Assembly: GCA_032871835.1 (NCBI GenBank)
Contig: CM065299.1
Coordinates: forward strand, 32,476,074 to 32,540,073
Origin: Dipteronia dyeriana
Taxonomy: Eukaryota; Streptophyta; Magnoliopsida; Sapindales; Sapindaceae
Length of the DNA stretch: 64,000 bases
Direction: 5' to 3'
In this document: in pieces, positions 21,317-32,874 of the stretch
Layout of the letters: each line of letters opens with the position of its first letter
Numbering within the stretch: position 1 is the first letter of the stretch
Notes under the pieces: generated by a model
Told to the model about the DNA's origin: nothing
What the model saw: only the letters and a program-made list of their open reading frames with translations
Databases searched by the model: none
Made by a program: the position numbers and the translations under genes

Positions 21317-21595
21317 TCAAGGGTAGAATTTCCTTGGGTGATCCCTCTTTGGTAGCTCGCTACTTTCTCAGCTATTCTTGCTTTTCCTCATGGAGGTCCA
21401 AGCTAGCTTGGAGCTTGCTTTCGTCGTTCCCCGATTTAAATCGTTGGCTCATAAAGGAGGTCAACTTGTGCTCTACAGGTAGAACTAATTCAACTCCGAA
21501 GGCCAGCGAGTAGGGCGTTTCCCTGGTAGATGTTCTCTTTGTAGTTCGGTAAGCCCAGAGGACCTCGGGAAGCTCCTCTAACTATATACCTTTCT
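21317..21595 (-). pseudogene. pol: Integrase C-terminal remnant, element 3
   Basis: The minus strand ends TTCTACCCT TGA at 21317-21319, like the other integrases. The remaining part covers the segment [13 protein letters not shown] to the C-terminus but has an internal deletion that removes most of the last domain (the basic WEGPY part is missing). Near 21591-21600 it joins the protease linker, so all of RT, RNase H, second RNase H and the integrase core are lost. It is a non-functional remnant that marks one large deletion. Confidence 0.75.
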
Positions 21596-21599
21596 TCGT

Positions 21600-22250
21600 A
21601 CTTCTATATCGGGCATCACGGGTCCTTCTTCAAGGTTATCGATGGATCCCACGTTTTCCAGGTATAGTGTAAGGGCTATCCCATCTTGGATAGTCATCAC
21701 TTGTGCGAGTTGCTTTGCTAGTATTGCTGGGTTAGCTGACACTGCGTAGCATTTTCTAGCTGCTTGTTGATCACCCCAAACTTCTCTGACCTTGTCTCCT
21801 ACCGGGAACTTCAGGACTTTATAGTAAATAGACAGGACCTTCTTCAGGGATGATTAGAATGGCCTCCCTAATATTACGTTGTAGGCCGACAGGGGTGTCC
21901 ACCACCACGAAGTCGTTCATGATGTTTCGCTGGAGAGGTGCGGTTCCGATGATCATTGGTAGGATTTTTGACCCCACGGGTGTGATGGAGTCCACAGTGA
22001 AACCGTATAATGGAGTAGTGCAACTGTTATAGCACCACTGCTTCAAGTTCAACTTCTCCAAGGTATCTTTGAATAAAATGATGACGCTGCTACCTATGTC
22101 GATGAGCACTCGGTGCACCATGAAGTTGGCAATTTGTAATGTAATGACCATGGGATCATCATGTGGCTGCACTGTGTTAAAGACATCTGCCTCAGTGAAA
22201 ATGATCTGAGATAGCTTGGAAGGGTTGGTCGGTCCTTGGTAGACCTTGAA
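21600..22250 (-). pseudogene. pol: Aspartic protease, element 3
   Basis: The frame 21819-22172 includes the protease with active site Asp-Ile-Gly (VLIDIGSSV) instead of Asp-Thr-Gly, so a key Thr is replaced. The family segment NDFVVVDTP follows, then a frameshift at a run of G near 21895 within the VDTP(S)AYN motif. The linker segment (ARKCYAVSANPA) is near 21740. Activity is unlikely. Gag lies directly upstream. Confidence 0.8.
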
Positions 22251-24172
22251 GATATCCTGCCCTTCGTCTATACAAGGGACCTTCCTTGCATGGTTTTTTC
22301 AAGAATTGTTGGAGATACCGGCCAGAGTGGGACCTCCGCTGATATTGTGAATTACCTGAATTTGTTACATCAGGTCTGTCTGCTCTCGCTTCCTCTTCGT
22401 AGCGTGTTCCCGAATCTAGATCTGGACCTCCCTTCCAGTTTGAAAATTCTCCCTAACTTGTTATAAGAACTCTATCAAGCATCCTCCCCTTATCAAAGCC
22501 TCAATCTGGTTCCGTAGGTTGTAGCATTCTGAGGTGTTGTGCCCTACAAGTCGTAATATTTATAACGATTTCTGTTGTCGACCGAGATTTTTATGGGAGT
22601 GGGCTTTTGTAACAAACCCTTGTCCCGAATAGCGAGGTAGATTGTTTCTCAAGATGCATTCAAGGGATTTTAATGGTCGTATCCCCTCTTATCGCGGGCT
22701 ATAGGGGCTACGGTCCTGGAAGGTGGTAAAGCTTGAGGAGGAGCCCGTTTATCTGGATACTTTCTGGTCGGGACTGAGGAACAGGGAAACTTTATGTTGA
22801 TTTGTAGGAGGGTTTGTTCCGGCAATTTTGATCTTCTTAGGTCTGGGAGCTTCCTTCTTTTATCGCTTTTCAGCTCTCATGTCGTCATGCTCCATCTTGA
22901 CCTTGAGCTGTTCGTCGACCTAGATTTGTTCCAGAGCCCGATCATAGGCTATCTGGTAGGTTTTCAGATGTTTTTTGGAAAAATACCGGAATAGTTTACC
23001 TGCCCACAAGTTTCTCCAGAAGTTGGTGAGGGTTTCTCTCTCGGTGAAGACCCCCATCTGGATGACCTCCTTGTAAAACCGCTCGACATAAGCCCGGAGA
23101 GGTTCCCCTCTCTCCTGGATCATGTACTGTAGATGAATCGGGTCCTTCAGTCGGGGCTTAATCCCCTGGAACTGTGAGCATAAATAAGTTGATAATTTGG
23201 TGAAGGAATCTACACTCCTAGTGAGTAGTTTCCTAAACCAAGTCTTAGCATAATCCGTGAGTGTGGTGGGGAACATCCGACACATAGCGGCCCTGGTTAT
23301 GTTCTGGACCTCCATCTGTTGAACGAAGCTCTTTAAGTGGCTTAGCTGATCTTTAGTTCCGGAGAACCTGTCAGCTGCCATTTTGAATTTAAGCGGGAGA
23401 TCTGCCTCCCGGATCCTTCGGGTGAAGGGGGGGGGTTCATTTCACTTAGAGGATCTTTCTTGTCCTCTATGTACTTCCTCTTCTTCATCAATTGGACCTT
23501 TCTCTGTAGCTCTGCCAACTGGTCCCTTAGTCGCTTGCTCCCGGACTTCCTTGAGTCGATCTTGGATTCCTTACCATTAGATCCCTCTGATGAATTATTG
23601 ACCTCTAACCAGTTCCTTCTTTGGAGGGGGCTTGCTCGGGGACTTTGCTGACTTTCTTCATTTCTACCTCAGGCTTCCCTCCTTCAAGTATTTGGGTGGA
23701 GGAGTTCTTCCCGTCCCAGGGGAAGGACATCTACTGTAGATTTGACTTGTCGTGGTTGGTAGCGTGGCAGCGCTTCGGGAACATGGGGCATGGGCCCTAG
23801 CCTGTCCCAGATCGAGGTCGGGATCCCCGCTCTGTTGTGAGTTAAATCCCTGGGGGCAGGTCCCAAGCTATCAAAGGCGGGTAGCCAAGCCCTGGGCCTG
23901 CTTGATTCCCCCTGATTGTAGAGACCCGTTTGTTGGAAAGCGATACCCTCGGCGAGTAGTCGAAAGCGGACGTTCTCTATGAAGGTCACCGCTTGTTGGT
24001 CAAGCTCAACCTGGCTTTCCAGTGGGGGATCCAGAGCCCGCACAGTAGCTGGCTGGATGAGAATCTGGCTATGGAGCCCGGATTTTTTCCTTTTCCTTGG
24101 AACCTTTCGTGTTGATGTAGCAGAAGGTTGTCCCGAGGTGCCCTGCCGCCCTTGCGAGGAGCGGAGCTTCAT
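22251..24172 (-). pseudogene. gag: Gag, element 3
   Basis: The start is the ATG whose complement is 24170-24172. The frame 23684-24172 is open for 162 codons (MKLRSSQGRQGTSGQ) and covers the N-terminal region with a basic patch (RKVPRKRKKSGLHS). The capsid core is open at 22920-23381 (RAAMCRMFPTTLTDYAKTW, then RAYVERFYKEVIQMGVF). The zinc-knuckle-like part near 22540 has lost about 15 bp. A G run near 23428-23435 shifts the frame between the two open parts. Confidence 0.85.
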
Positions 24173-24227
24173 GGTGATTTTGAAATAAAGAACTTTTTGA
24201 ATGTAAAAAGATAATGGTGTGAGAGGT

Positions 24228-24245
24228 TTCCCATAGACGCCGCCA
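24228..24245 (-). other. Primer binding site, element 3
   Basis: The minus strand reads TGGCGGCGTCTATGGGAA, five bases from the LTR end. One base in the core (G for C) differs from the family form. Confidence 0.7.
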
Positions 24246-24250
24246 GAAAG

Positions 24251-25327
24251 TGTTAACGGGAAATTTATTAAGGATGAGAAATCCCCATTAACGCCCTCAA
24301 GACCACTACCACGAAAGCGGTGGCCGAGGTCGGTACCTTTGGTTCCCGACCTGATTAAGAGTGAGACGACAGGTAATAACAGTAAATGGGAGTTGTATTA
24401 TTGATATACTGCTTTAAGATACAAATAACTTTCTTGTTTGCTTACAATCTCTCGGAGGAGTAGGGTTGTGGCAACTCGGTGCCTGTCGAATAGTGGAGAT
24501 GAAGGTGACTGTGTTCTGAAAACAGAATTTAGGCCTTCCTTCTATGTGTATATCTGTTGTTTATGATTTTCTGTATGTCGCTCGATCTATATTGGCTCTT
24601 CTCTTTCTTTTTTCTTCTATCTCTCTCTACCATGCTTGGCTTCACATGTATATATCGCCCAAGTAGGTTTCAGTTGGCGAATACTCTACTGTAATTTCAT
24701 GAATCCATTCCCTCCTTCTCGGACGGGATTTTGTCATTTGAATTTGAATTGTTTCCGGATTTGATGATATGGTTGACGAAGATAAGTTTGTTGCCTTATT
24801 TGAATTATACTCTTGACGTGCATGTGAACATTTCGTAGAAACGATCCATTGTGCACTCGTGCCATGAATCTTCATTGAGGCCATCCTGCCAATAGCCTAT
24901 TGTCCCGCAGAGCGAGGTAGACCCCTGCTCTGGCTCTGTTCCTAGAAGCTTAAGATGGATTTTCCTTGACCCGTGGGGGCCTGATGTGTTCTTATAGACC
25001 TTCTTGGAAGGTAGCTGGGGTAACGCAGACTTAGGCGTGATTCCCCCTTTATGCCCAGCAAGGACGGCGGGCTTCTGGATAGTTTGGCTGGCTTCTTTCA
25101 AATGTCTTTTAAGCTGGGAGACTTCCCCTGGCATTTACGGGCCCGGGTTCCAGTGCTCTTATGGGGGCTCGTCCCTGTCGCGCTTGGCTTCGTCTTCTGG
25201 TAACTTTAAAGCCAAACCGGCATTCCCTGCTCTTGCGGGATGGCTTTACGGTCTTACCTGGCTTCATGATTGTCGATTGAGGGTGGAAAATTTCTCTTTG
25301 ACCCCTGGCCAAATTTCCATATTAACA
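24251..25327 (-). repeat. 5' LTR of element 3
   Basis: It begins TGTTAACGGGAAATTTA and ends TATTAACA on the plus strand, 1077 bp. A segment of about 60 bp is missing near 25140 compared with other copies. AT-rich DNA follows. Confidence 0.9.
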
Positions 25328-25590
25328 ATATTATTTAACAATATATAATAATTATATTATATATTATATAATAATATTAATATTACTAAATTAAAATAAA
25401 TAATATATAATATATATTTTATTATATATAAATATATATACAAATATATATAATAATATTTATATTATATATGTTATTATGTAGTATTTGTACATTATAT
25501 AATATATATTAATATTAATATTAAATTTTTTTTTCTTACTAATATATGATATATATTATATTATATATAAATATGTACTAAAACATATAT
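25328..25590. other. AT-rich island between elements 3 and 4
   Basis: 263 bp made almost only of A and T (TATATAAT-type runs). It has no similarity to the retrotransposons and no gene. It is the longest piece of probable target DNA in the window. Its last five bases TATAT are the left target-site duplication of element 4. Confidence 0.8.
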
Positions 25591-26701
25591 TGTTAATAGT
25601 TAAATTTGGTCAGGGATCAAAGAGAAATTTTCCATCTTTAATCGACAATCATGAAGCCCGGAAAGACCGGAAAGACCGTAAAGCCACCCTGCAGGAGGAA
25701 TGAAGGCCGGTTCGGCTTCAAAGCTACCAAAAGACAAGCCAGGCGCGACCGGGACGAACCCCCATAAGAGTACTGGAAGCCGGGCTTCTCCGGGCCATCT
25801 ATCGGGGAAACTCGGCTCTGAGGTCGAGCTCTATAACCGCCCCGTAAATGCCAGGGGAAGTCTTAAAGCACAAAGGAGCTTCGAAAAAAGCCCGCCAACC
25901 TCTCCAGAAGCCTGCTGTCCTTACTGGACATAAAGGAAGAATCATGCATAAATCTACGCTACCCCAGCTACCTCTTACGAGGGTCTACAAGAGCACCTCA
26001 AGCCCCCAAGGGTCAGGGAAAATCCATCTTAAGCTTCTAAGAATAGAGCCAGAGCAGGGATCTACCTCGCTCTATGGGGCAATAAGCAGATGGCAGGGTG
26101 ACCTCCATGAATTTCCATTACACGAGTGCACACAGGATCATCTCCACATAATATTTACAAGCACGTCAAGAGTTTAAATTCAAATATGGGAACAAACTTA
26201 TCTTCGTCAACGATATCATTGAATCCGGAAACAATTCAAATTTAAATAACGAATCCCGCCTGATAAGGAGGGAACGGATTCATGAGATTACGGTAGAGTA
26301 TTCACGAACTACAAACCTATTTGGACGATATATAGAGGTGAAGCCAAGCATGGTAAAAGAAAAAATGAACGACAGAGATAGAAAATAATAAACAACAGAT
26401 ATACACATAGAAGGAGGGCCTAAATTCTGATTACAGAACACGGTCACATTCATCTCCACTATTCGACAGGCACCGAGGTGCCACCACCCTACACCTCCGA
26501 GAGATTGTGAGCAAACAAGAGAGTTTTTTGTATCTTAAAGCAATATATCAATAATAGAGCTCCCATTTACTGTTATTGCCACTCGTCTCTCTCTTAAACA
26601 GATCGGGAACCAACGGTACGGACCCCGGCCACTGCTTTCGTGGTAGTGGTCTTGAGGGTGTTAACAGAAATTTCTCATCCCAAGCAAATTTCCCGTCAAC
26701 A
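25591..26701 (+). repeat. 5' LTR of element 4
   Basis: It starts TGTTAATAGTTAAATTTGG and ends CCGTCAACA, 1111 bp. It is the reverse complement of the LTRs in elements 3 and 6. A TATATAGA box near 26328-26335 is in the position of the LTR TATA box. Confidence 0.92.
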
Positions 26702-26706
26702 CTTTC

Positions 26707-26724
26707 TGGCACCGTCTGTGGGAA
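26707..26724 (+). other. Primer binding site, element 4
   Basis: It reads TGGCACCGTCTGTGGGAA, five bases after the LTR. The family form TGGCGCC has become TGGCACC, a typical CpG decay change. Confidence 0.75.
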
Positions 26725-26779
26725 ACGTCTCACACCACGATCTTTTTACATTCAAAAAGTTCTTTATTTCAAAGCCATC

Positions 26780-28560
26780 ATGAAGCTCTGCTCCTCACAA
26801 GGACAATAGGGCACCTCGGGACAACCTTCTGGTTCATCAACACGAAAGGTTCCGAGAAAAAGGAAAAAATTCGGGCTCCATATTTAGATTCCATAAAGCC
26901 AGCTACTGTGCTGGCTCTGGATCCCCCTCTAGGAAGCCAGGTCATGCTTGACCAACAAGCGGTGGCCTTTGTAGAGAACGTCTGCCTTCGACTACTCGCT
27001 GAGGGTATCGCTATCCAACAAACGGGTCTCTGCAATCAGGGGGAATCAAGCAGGCCCGGGGCTAGGCAACCCGTATTTGATGGCTTGGGGTTTGCCCCTC
27101 GGGAATCAACTCGTAACAGAGCGGGGCTCCCGACCTCGATCCGGGATAGGCTAGGGCCCATGCCACATGTTCCTGAAGCGCTGCCACGCTACCAACCACG
27201 ACAATTCAAATCCATGGCAGATGTCATTTCCTAGGGACGGGAAGAGCTCCTCCACCCAATGACTACAAGGAGGAAAGCCCGGGGTAGAGAAGAAGAAAGT
27301 CAGCAACGCCCATGAGAAAGCCCCCTCCAAAGAAGGAACCAGGTAGAGGTCACCAGTTCATCAGAGGGATCTGATGGTGAGGAATCCGAGATCGACTCAA
27401 GAAAGTCCGAAAGCAAGCGACTAAGGGACCAGTTGGCAGAGCTACAGAAAGAAGTCCAATTGATGAAGAAGGGGAAGTACATAGAGGACAAGAAAGATCC
27501 TCTAAGTGAAATGAACGCCCCCTTCACTAGAATAATCCGGGAGGCAGAGCTCCCGCCTAAGTTTAAAATGCCTGCTGACAGGTTTTCCGGGACTGAAGAT
27601 CCGCTGAGCCACTTATAGAGCTTTGTTCAACAGATGGAGGTCCAGAACACAACCAGGGTTGCAATATGTCAGATTTTTCCCACTACACTCACGAATTATG
27701 CTAAGACCTGGTTTAGGAAACTACCCGCCGAGAGCGTAGATTCCTTCACCAAATTATCAACTGACTTCTGCTCACAGTTCCAAGGAGTTAAGCCCCGACT
27801 GAAGGACCCGATTCATCTACAATACTTGATCACGGAGAGAGGCGAAACTCTTCAGGCTTATGTCGAGCGGTTCCACAAAGAAGTCATTCAGATGGGAGTC
27901 TTCACCGAGAGAGAAACCCTCGCCAAGTTTAGAAGAAACTTGTGGACGAGAAAACTATTCCGGTCTTTTGCCAAGAGACCTCCGGAAACCTACCAGGAAG
28001 CCTATGATCGGGCTCTGGAATAGATCGAGGTCGATGAACAGCTCAAGGTCAAGATGGAGCATGAAGACATGAGAGCAGAAAAATGACAAAAGAAGGAAGC
28101 TCCCAGACCCGAGCAAGATTAAAAAAGCCGTAAAAAACCCCCTAATAAATCTACATACGGTTTCCCTCTTCCTCAGCCTAGATCAGAAAGGTATCCAAAT
28201 AAACAGGCTCCTCCTCAAGCTTTACCACAAACAGTGGTCCCTATAGCCCGTGATGATAGGGGGTACGACCGTTACACTCCCTTGAATGCATCCCGAGAAA
28301 CAGTCTACCTCGCCATTCGGGATAAGGGTTTGTAACAAAAGCCCGCCCATATGAAAGCCCTGGTAGATAAAAGAAATCATTACAAATATTGCGACTTTCA
28401 CGAGGACGTAGGGCACAATACTTCAGAATGCTACAACCTGCGGAACCAGATTGAGGCTTTGATCAAGGGAGGATGCTTGATGGAGTTCTTACAATAAGTC
28501 AGGGAGAACATTCAAACTAGAAGGGAGGTGCAAGCTGAGATCCGGGAACATGCTGAGAAT
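26780..28560 (+). pseudogene. gag: Gag, element 4
   Basis: It starts with ATG 26780 (MKLCSSQGQ) and meets a TAG after nine codons. The N-terminal region continues in the frame 26908-27234. The hinge and core are open at 27433-27618 and 27634-28023 (RVAICQIFPTTLTNYAKTW, then QAYVERFHKEVIQMGVF). One stop (TAG at 27616-27618) splits them. A TAG at 28021 ends the core. The zinc-knuckle-like motif (YCDFHEDVGHNTSECYNLRN) is at about 28386-28445. It is broken but complete in extent. Confidence 0.87.
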
Positions 28561-29400
28561 AGGAAGGGAGAGCAGGCGGACCTGATGCAACAAATTCAGG
28601 TAATACACACTATCAGCAGAGGTCCCACTCTGGCTAGCACCTCTAACAATTCAAGAAAAAAATCATGCGAGGAAGGTCCCTCGTACGGACGAGGGGCGGG
28701 ATATCTTCAAGGTCAACCAAAGACCGACCAACCCCTCCCAGCTGTCTCAAATCATCTTCACCGAAGCAGATGTCTTTAACACCGTGCAGCCACATGATGA
28801 CCCCATGGTCATTACATTACAAATTGCCAACTTCATGGTGCACCGCGTGCTCGTCGACACAGGTAGCAGGGTCGACGTTCTGTTTAAAGATATTTTGGAA
28901 AAACTAAACTTGAAGCAATGGTGCTACAACAGTTGTACTACTCCATTATATTGTTTCACTAGGCACTCCATCACACCCGTAGGATCAAAAATCCTACCAG
29001 TGATCATCGGAGCCACACCTCTTCAACAAAACATCATGACCGACTTCGTGGTGGTGGATACCCCGTCGGCCTATAACGCAATATTAGGGAGGCCATTCCT
29101 ATTATCCCTGAAAGGGGTCCTTTCTATTTACCACAATGTCCTGAAGTTCCCGGTCGGAGACAAGGTGGGAGAGGTTCGAAGTGATCAGCAAACAGCTAGG
29201 AAATGCTACGCAGTGTCGGCTAACCCAGCAGCTCTAGCTAAACAGCTCACCCAAGTAACCACTATCCAAGGCGGGATAACCCCAGAAACTAAACCTGAAA
29301 GACGCGGGCTCCACCGATTTTCCCCAAGAAGACCTTGTGTTGCCCGACATGGAAGATTAGAGAAGGGAATGGACCAGCAGCCACCCGGTTGATAAGTTAC
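28561..29400 (+). pseudogene. pol: Aspartic protease and linker, element 4
   Basis: The frame 28784-29392 is open for 202 codons and covers the protease with intact Asp-Thr-Gly-Ser (Asp codon at 28856). It continues into the family segment MTDFVVVDTPSAYNAILGRP at 29036-29095 and the linker (ARKCYAVSANPAALAKQL). The upstream frame shifts near 28660-28780. All motifs expected for retropepsin are present in this copy. The linker frame then shifts near 29300 before RT. Confidence 0.8.
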
Positions 29401-30860
29401 TAGAGATTCCTGTTCAACTAACTGATCCCTCGAAGGTCGTTAAGATCGGAGCTACCCTTGAGCCAGGAATGAAAGAGGGCTTGATTAGGCTCCTTATGGA
29501 GTTCAACGATATTTAAGCCTGGAGTCATACGGAGATGCCTGGGATCCCAATGAAATTAGCTGCACATCGACTGGCAGTGGATCCTACCTTAAAGCCCGTC
29601 AAATAGAAAAGGCGCCACTTCAACAATGAAATAAATATGGCGATTCAAGAAGAGGTGGATAAACTTACCCAGGCAGGCTTCATTCGAGAAGCCCGCTATC
29701 CCGAATGGCTCGCCAATGTGGTCATGGTCACGAAGGCAAATGGTAAGTGGCGCATGTGCGTGGACCACACCGACCTTAACCGGGCATGCCCGAATGACAG
29801 TTTTTATCTACCAAAAATTGATCAGTTGGTCGATTCCACCTCCGGGAACAAGCTCTTGAGCTTCATGAACGCGTTTTCCGACTGTAATCAGATTATTATG
29901 CATCCCGCAGACCAAGAAAATACCAGCTTCATCACCGCTTAAGGCCTATACTGCTACAATATGATGCCTTTCGGGCTCAAAAATGCTGGATCTACTTACC
30001 AGCAGTTAGTAAACCGTTTGTTCAACCCCAAAATTGGAAGGTCGATGGAGGTATATATCTATGATATGATCACTAAATCTTCGACCTCAGAAGGCCACCT
30101 AGATGACCTTCGAAGGACCTTCATGATCCTAAGGGAAAACCAGATGAGGTTGAACCCAAATGCACGTTTGGTGTAACTTCGAGGAAGTTTCTGGGCTTCA
30201 GATCCATGAGAGAGGCATAGAGGCTAACCCATATAAAATCACGGCTATCCTGGATCTAGAATCACTCGCAATTCTTAAATTTGTTCAAGCCTTGACCGTT
30301 CAGGTAGCAACGCTCAACAGGTTCATCTCCCGATCTACCGATAAGTGCCTACCATTCTTCAAAGCTATCAAGCAGGGAAGAAACATGAAGTGAGATCAGG
30401 AGAGCGAACAGGCTTTCCAAGCTTTGAATAGATACCTAACAAGCCCTCCACTACTGGTCAAGCCAAATCCTGGAGAAGAGCTCCAAATATACTTGGCCGT
30501 TTCAGAAACTGTTGTAAGTAGGGCCTTGGTCAAGGAATGCAGAGATAGGATCCAGTGACCTATCAACTATGTGAGTCGCGCTTTAACCAAGCCCGAAAAG
30601 AACTATACTCTACTAGAGAAACTCGCTTATGCATTGGTGACTTCAACAAGGAAACTCCATCCTTACTTTCATGCCCATTCAATAGCAGTAGTGACGGACC
30701 AACCCTCCGTCAGTTCTTGCAATGGCCAGATGTTTCTGGAAGACTGGTTCTATGGGCCCTAGTGCTTACCCAGATCGATTTAAAGTATAAGCATCGGACC
30801 ACGATAAAAGCTTAAGCAATAGCGGACTTTGTAGCCGAGCTTTTAGTACCTTCAGATCAG
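29401..30860 (+). pseudogene. pol: Reverse transcriptase and RNase H, element 4
   Basis: RT starts with the segment GLIRLLMEFNDI near 29480-29515 and a TAA at 29514. The frame 29637-29942 carries GFIREARYPEWLANVVMVTK and a DHTDLNRACP block. A TAA at 29940 precedes MMPFGLKNAGSTYQQLVNRL. The active-site box at 30054-30065 reads YIYD, so one catalytic Asp is lost. A frame change near 30165 precedes the connection and RNase H (frames 30160-30393 and 30571-30762). It is inactive. Confidence 0.86.
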
Positions 30861-31400
30861 GTAACCCCCGCGGTAACAGGTGACACCCTTGAGAGGATCC
30901 CAGAATCCGATAACTAGCCGTAGGTCTGCGAGTCATGGACTCTCTACACTGACAGAGCTTTCGGGTAGTCCAGGGGAGGAGCGGACATAGTCCTTATTGA
31001 CCTAGAAGGAACTGAGTGCTGCCATTGTTTCAGGTTTGAATTTAAAGCCACGAATAATGAAGCGGAATACGAAGCTCTGCTAGCTGGGATAAAAGCTGCC
31101 ATAGAGCTTAGGGTTGATTACCTAAATATCAAGAGCGACTCTTCACTCTTGGTCAACAAAGTTTCTGGGGATTATTAGGCCAAAGGGGATAACATGATCG
31201 CTTACCTGAAACTGGTGCAACAACTGAGGACCAAATTTAGGGGATTCAGAATCGAGCAGATACCTCAACAGCTAAATCATCGGGCTGAGGTCCTAACCAA
31301 GATAGCTGTCTATGGTGGCCAGACCCTACCACACGGAGTCCCTCTTCAAGTAATCCCCCTACCTAGCATTATGACTGATAAGGAAGCTTATACTCTGGAC
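30861..31400 (+). pseudogene. pol: Second (archaeal-type) RNase H, element 4
   Basis: The domain reads WTLYTDRAFG near 30940, interrupted by a TAG at 30967. It continues ADIVLIDLEGTECCHCFRFE, then FKATNNEAEYEALLAG near 31040-31085, IKSDSSLLVNKV near 31130, and IEQIPQQLNHRAEVLTKI at about 31252-31305. Both stops (30967 and a TAG at 31177) fit C-to-T change of Gln codons. Placement between RNase H and integrase supports the Tat assignment. Confidence 0.8.
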
Positions 31401-32648
31401 CGATAGCCATGCTGGATAAAATCCAATAGCAGAATATCTAAAAAATGGGAAACTCCCCGAGAAGCCCGACCAAGCTAGGATGGTTAAAAGGCTCTCGGTC
31501 CGGTATTGTATGGTGGATGGATATTTATACTTAAGGGAAAATGCATTCCCCTACTCCGATGTCTACACCCTGAAGATGCCAAGTGGGCTTTGAGAGAGGT
31601 TCATTCTGGGGAATGCGGGAACCATATTGGTGGAGAGGTCTTGGCATATCAGATTCTCCGCATGAGGTATTATTGGTCGACCATCCATCAAGATGCTAAG
31701 AGCTTGGTGCAAACCTGTGAGGCATGCCAAAAGGCCGTAAATTTGAGTCACCTCTCTCTTGAGCGTTTGTCATCCCTTAGCTCGCCATACCCATTTGCTA
31801 TGTGGGGAGTTGATTTGATTGGACTGCTTTCTACAGCTTTGGGACAGGTCAAGCACGCTATCGTAACAATTGATTACTTTACAAGATGGGTTGAAGCCGG
31901 ACCACTGTCCCAGATATCCGAAGAGAACACAACAAAGTTCATCAAGACCAATGTAGTTTGCAGGTTTTGAAGCCCTTTTATCATCATAACCGACCTCGGA
32001 AAACAGTTCGACAATGCCCGATTCAGAGATTTTTTTCAAGGTTTAGGAATTGACCTTCGGTTTACTTCGGTAGCCCACCCTCAGACCAATGGTTTGGTGG
32101 AGTCCATGAACAAAACCATCAAGAAGTTGTTAAAGAAAAAGCTACAACAAATGAAAGGCAGATGGGTAGAGAAGCTTCCCGAGGTCCTCTGGGCTTACCG
32201 CACTACAAGGAGAACAAAGACAGGGGAAATGCCCTACTCGTTGGCTTTCGGGGTTGAAGCAGTCCTACCTATAGAGCACAAGTTGACCTCCTTTAGAGTC
32301 CAACGATTTGAACCGGAAAGCAACGAAAGCAAGCTCCGAGCTAGTTTAGACCTCCTAGAGGAAAAGCAAGATCGAATAGCCAAAAAGGTAGCAATCTACC
32401 AAGGCATGATTGCCAAGTACTTCAACAAGAGGGTTAAAACCCGAAGCTTCAAAGAAAGGGATTTATTCCTCAGGAAAGTGACGTTGAACACCAAGAAGAG
32501 GTTATACGGGGTCCTAGGGCCCAACTGGGAAGGGCCCTACCTAATAAATATGGTGATCCGTAATGGGGCATACAAGCTCGAGGATATGGATGGCCGACTC
32601 ATCGACCATACTTGGAATGCGGATCACCTAAGGAAATTCTACCCTTGA
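31401..32648 (+). pseudogene. pol: Integrase, element 4
   Basis: The frame 31506-31970 carries the zinc-binding region (HSGECGNHIGGEVLAYQ, CEACQK) and the first catalytic Asp (MWGVDLIG). A TGA at 31968 splits the core. The second Asp follows in IITDLGKQFDN near 31985. The Glu is in AHPQTNGLVESMNKTIK, near 32097. The frame 32094-32648 is open to the end (WEGPYLINMVIRNGAYKLED, ending ADHLRKFYP, TGA at 32646). With one stop removed by nature's standard it would be full length; as it stands it is broken. No chromodomain follows. Confidence 0.88.
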
Positions 32649-32874
32649 ACAGGGGACTTAGGAGAAGGCAACCTCCGACTAGCTTCTTTTATTTTTTTCT
32701 TCTGACAGTATTGTACTCCATCTTCCATATCAATAAAGCTTGCCTTTTCCTGTTTACTCATTCTTCAACTATGTCCTACAATGATTTGGGTCTATATGGA
32801 AAGTTTCGACATTATTGCCTCAAGACCAGGGGTAAGCCGAGTAAACCCCCTCGCTACTCCTAATGCCTCGGCCG
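32649..32874 (+). other. Spacer after integrase, element 4
   Basis: A non-coding stretch similar to the corresponding part of elements 3, 6 and 7, with CAATAAAGC at 32730-32738. It leads into the tandem repeats. Confidence 0.5.

Larger units (their letters stand above)
16592..25327 (-). mobile_element. Element 3: Tat-type retrotransposon with pol deletion
   Basis: A minus-strand element between the shared LTR and the LTR at 24251-25327. It has the best-preserved antisense ORF X, a complete tandem repeat array, the last part of integrase, then a deletion that joins directly to protease, then gag and PBS. RT, both RNases H and most of integrase are missing, so it could only move with helper proteins. 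Confidence 0.88.

Noticed and set aside
22..25327. Elements 1-3 as a single nested insertion
   Set aside because: Inner regions follow one another in the same orientation with shared or cut LTRs, and no split element flanks another. That is tandem recombination, not nesting.
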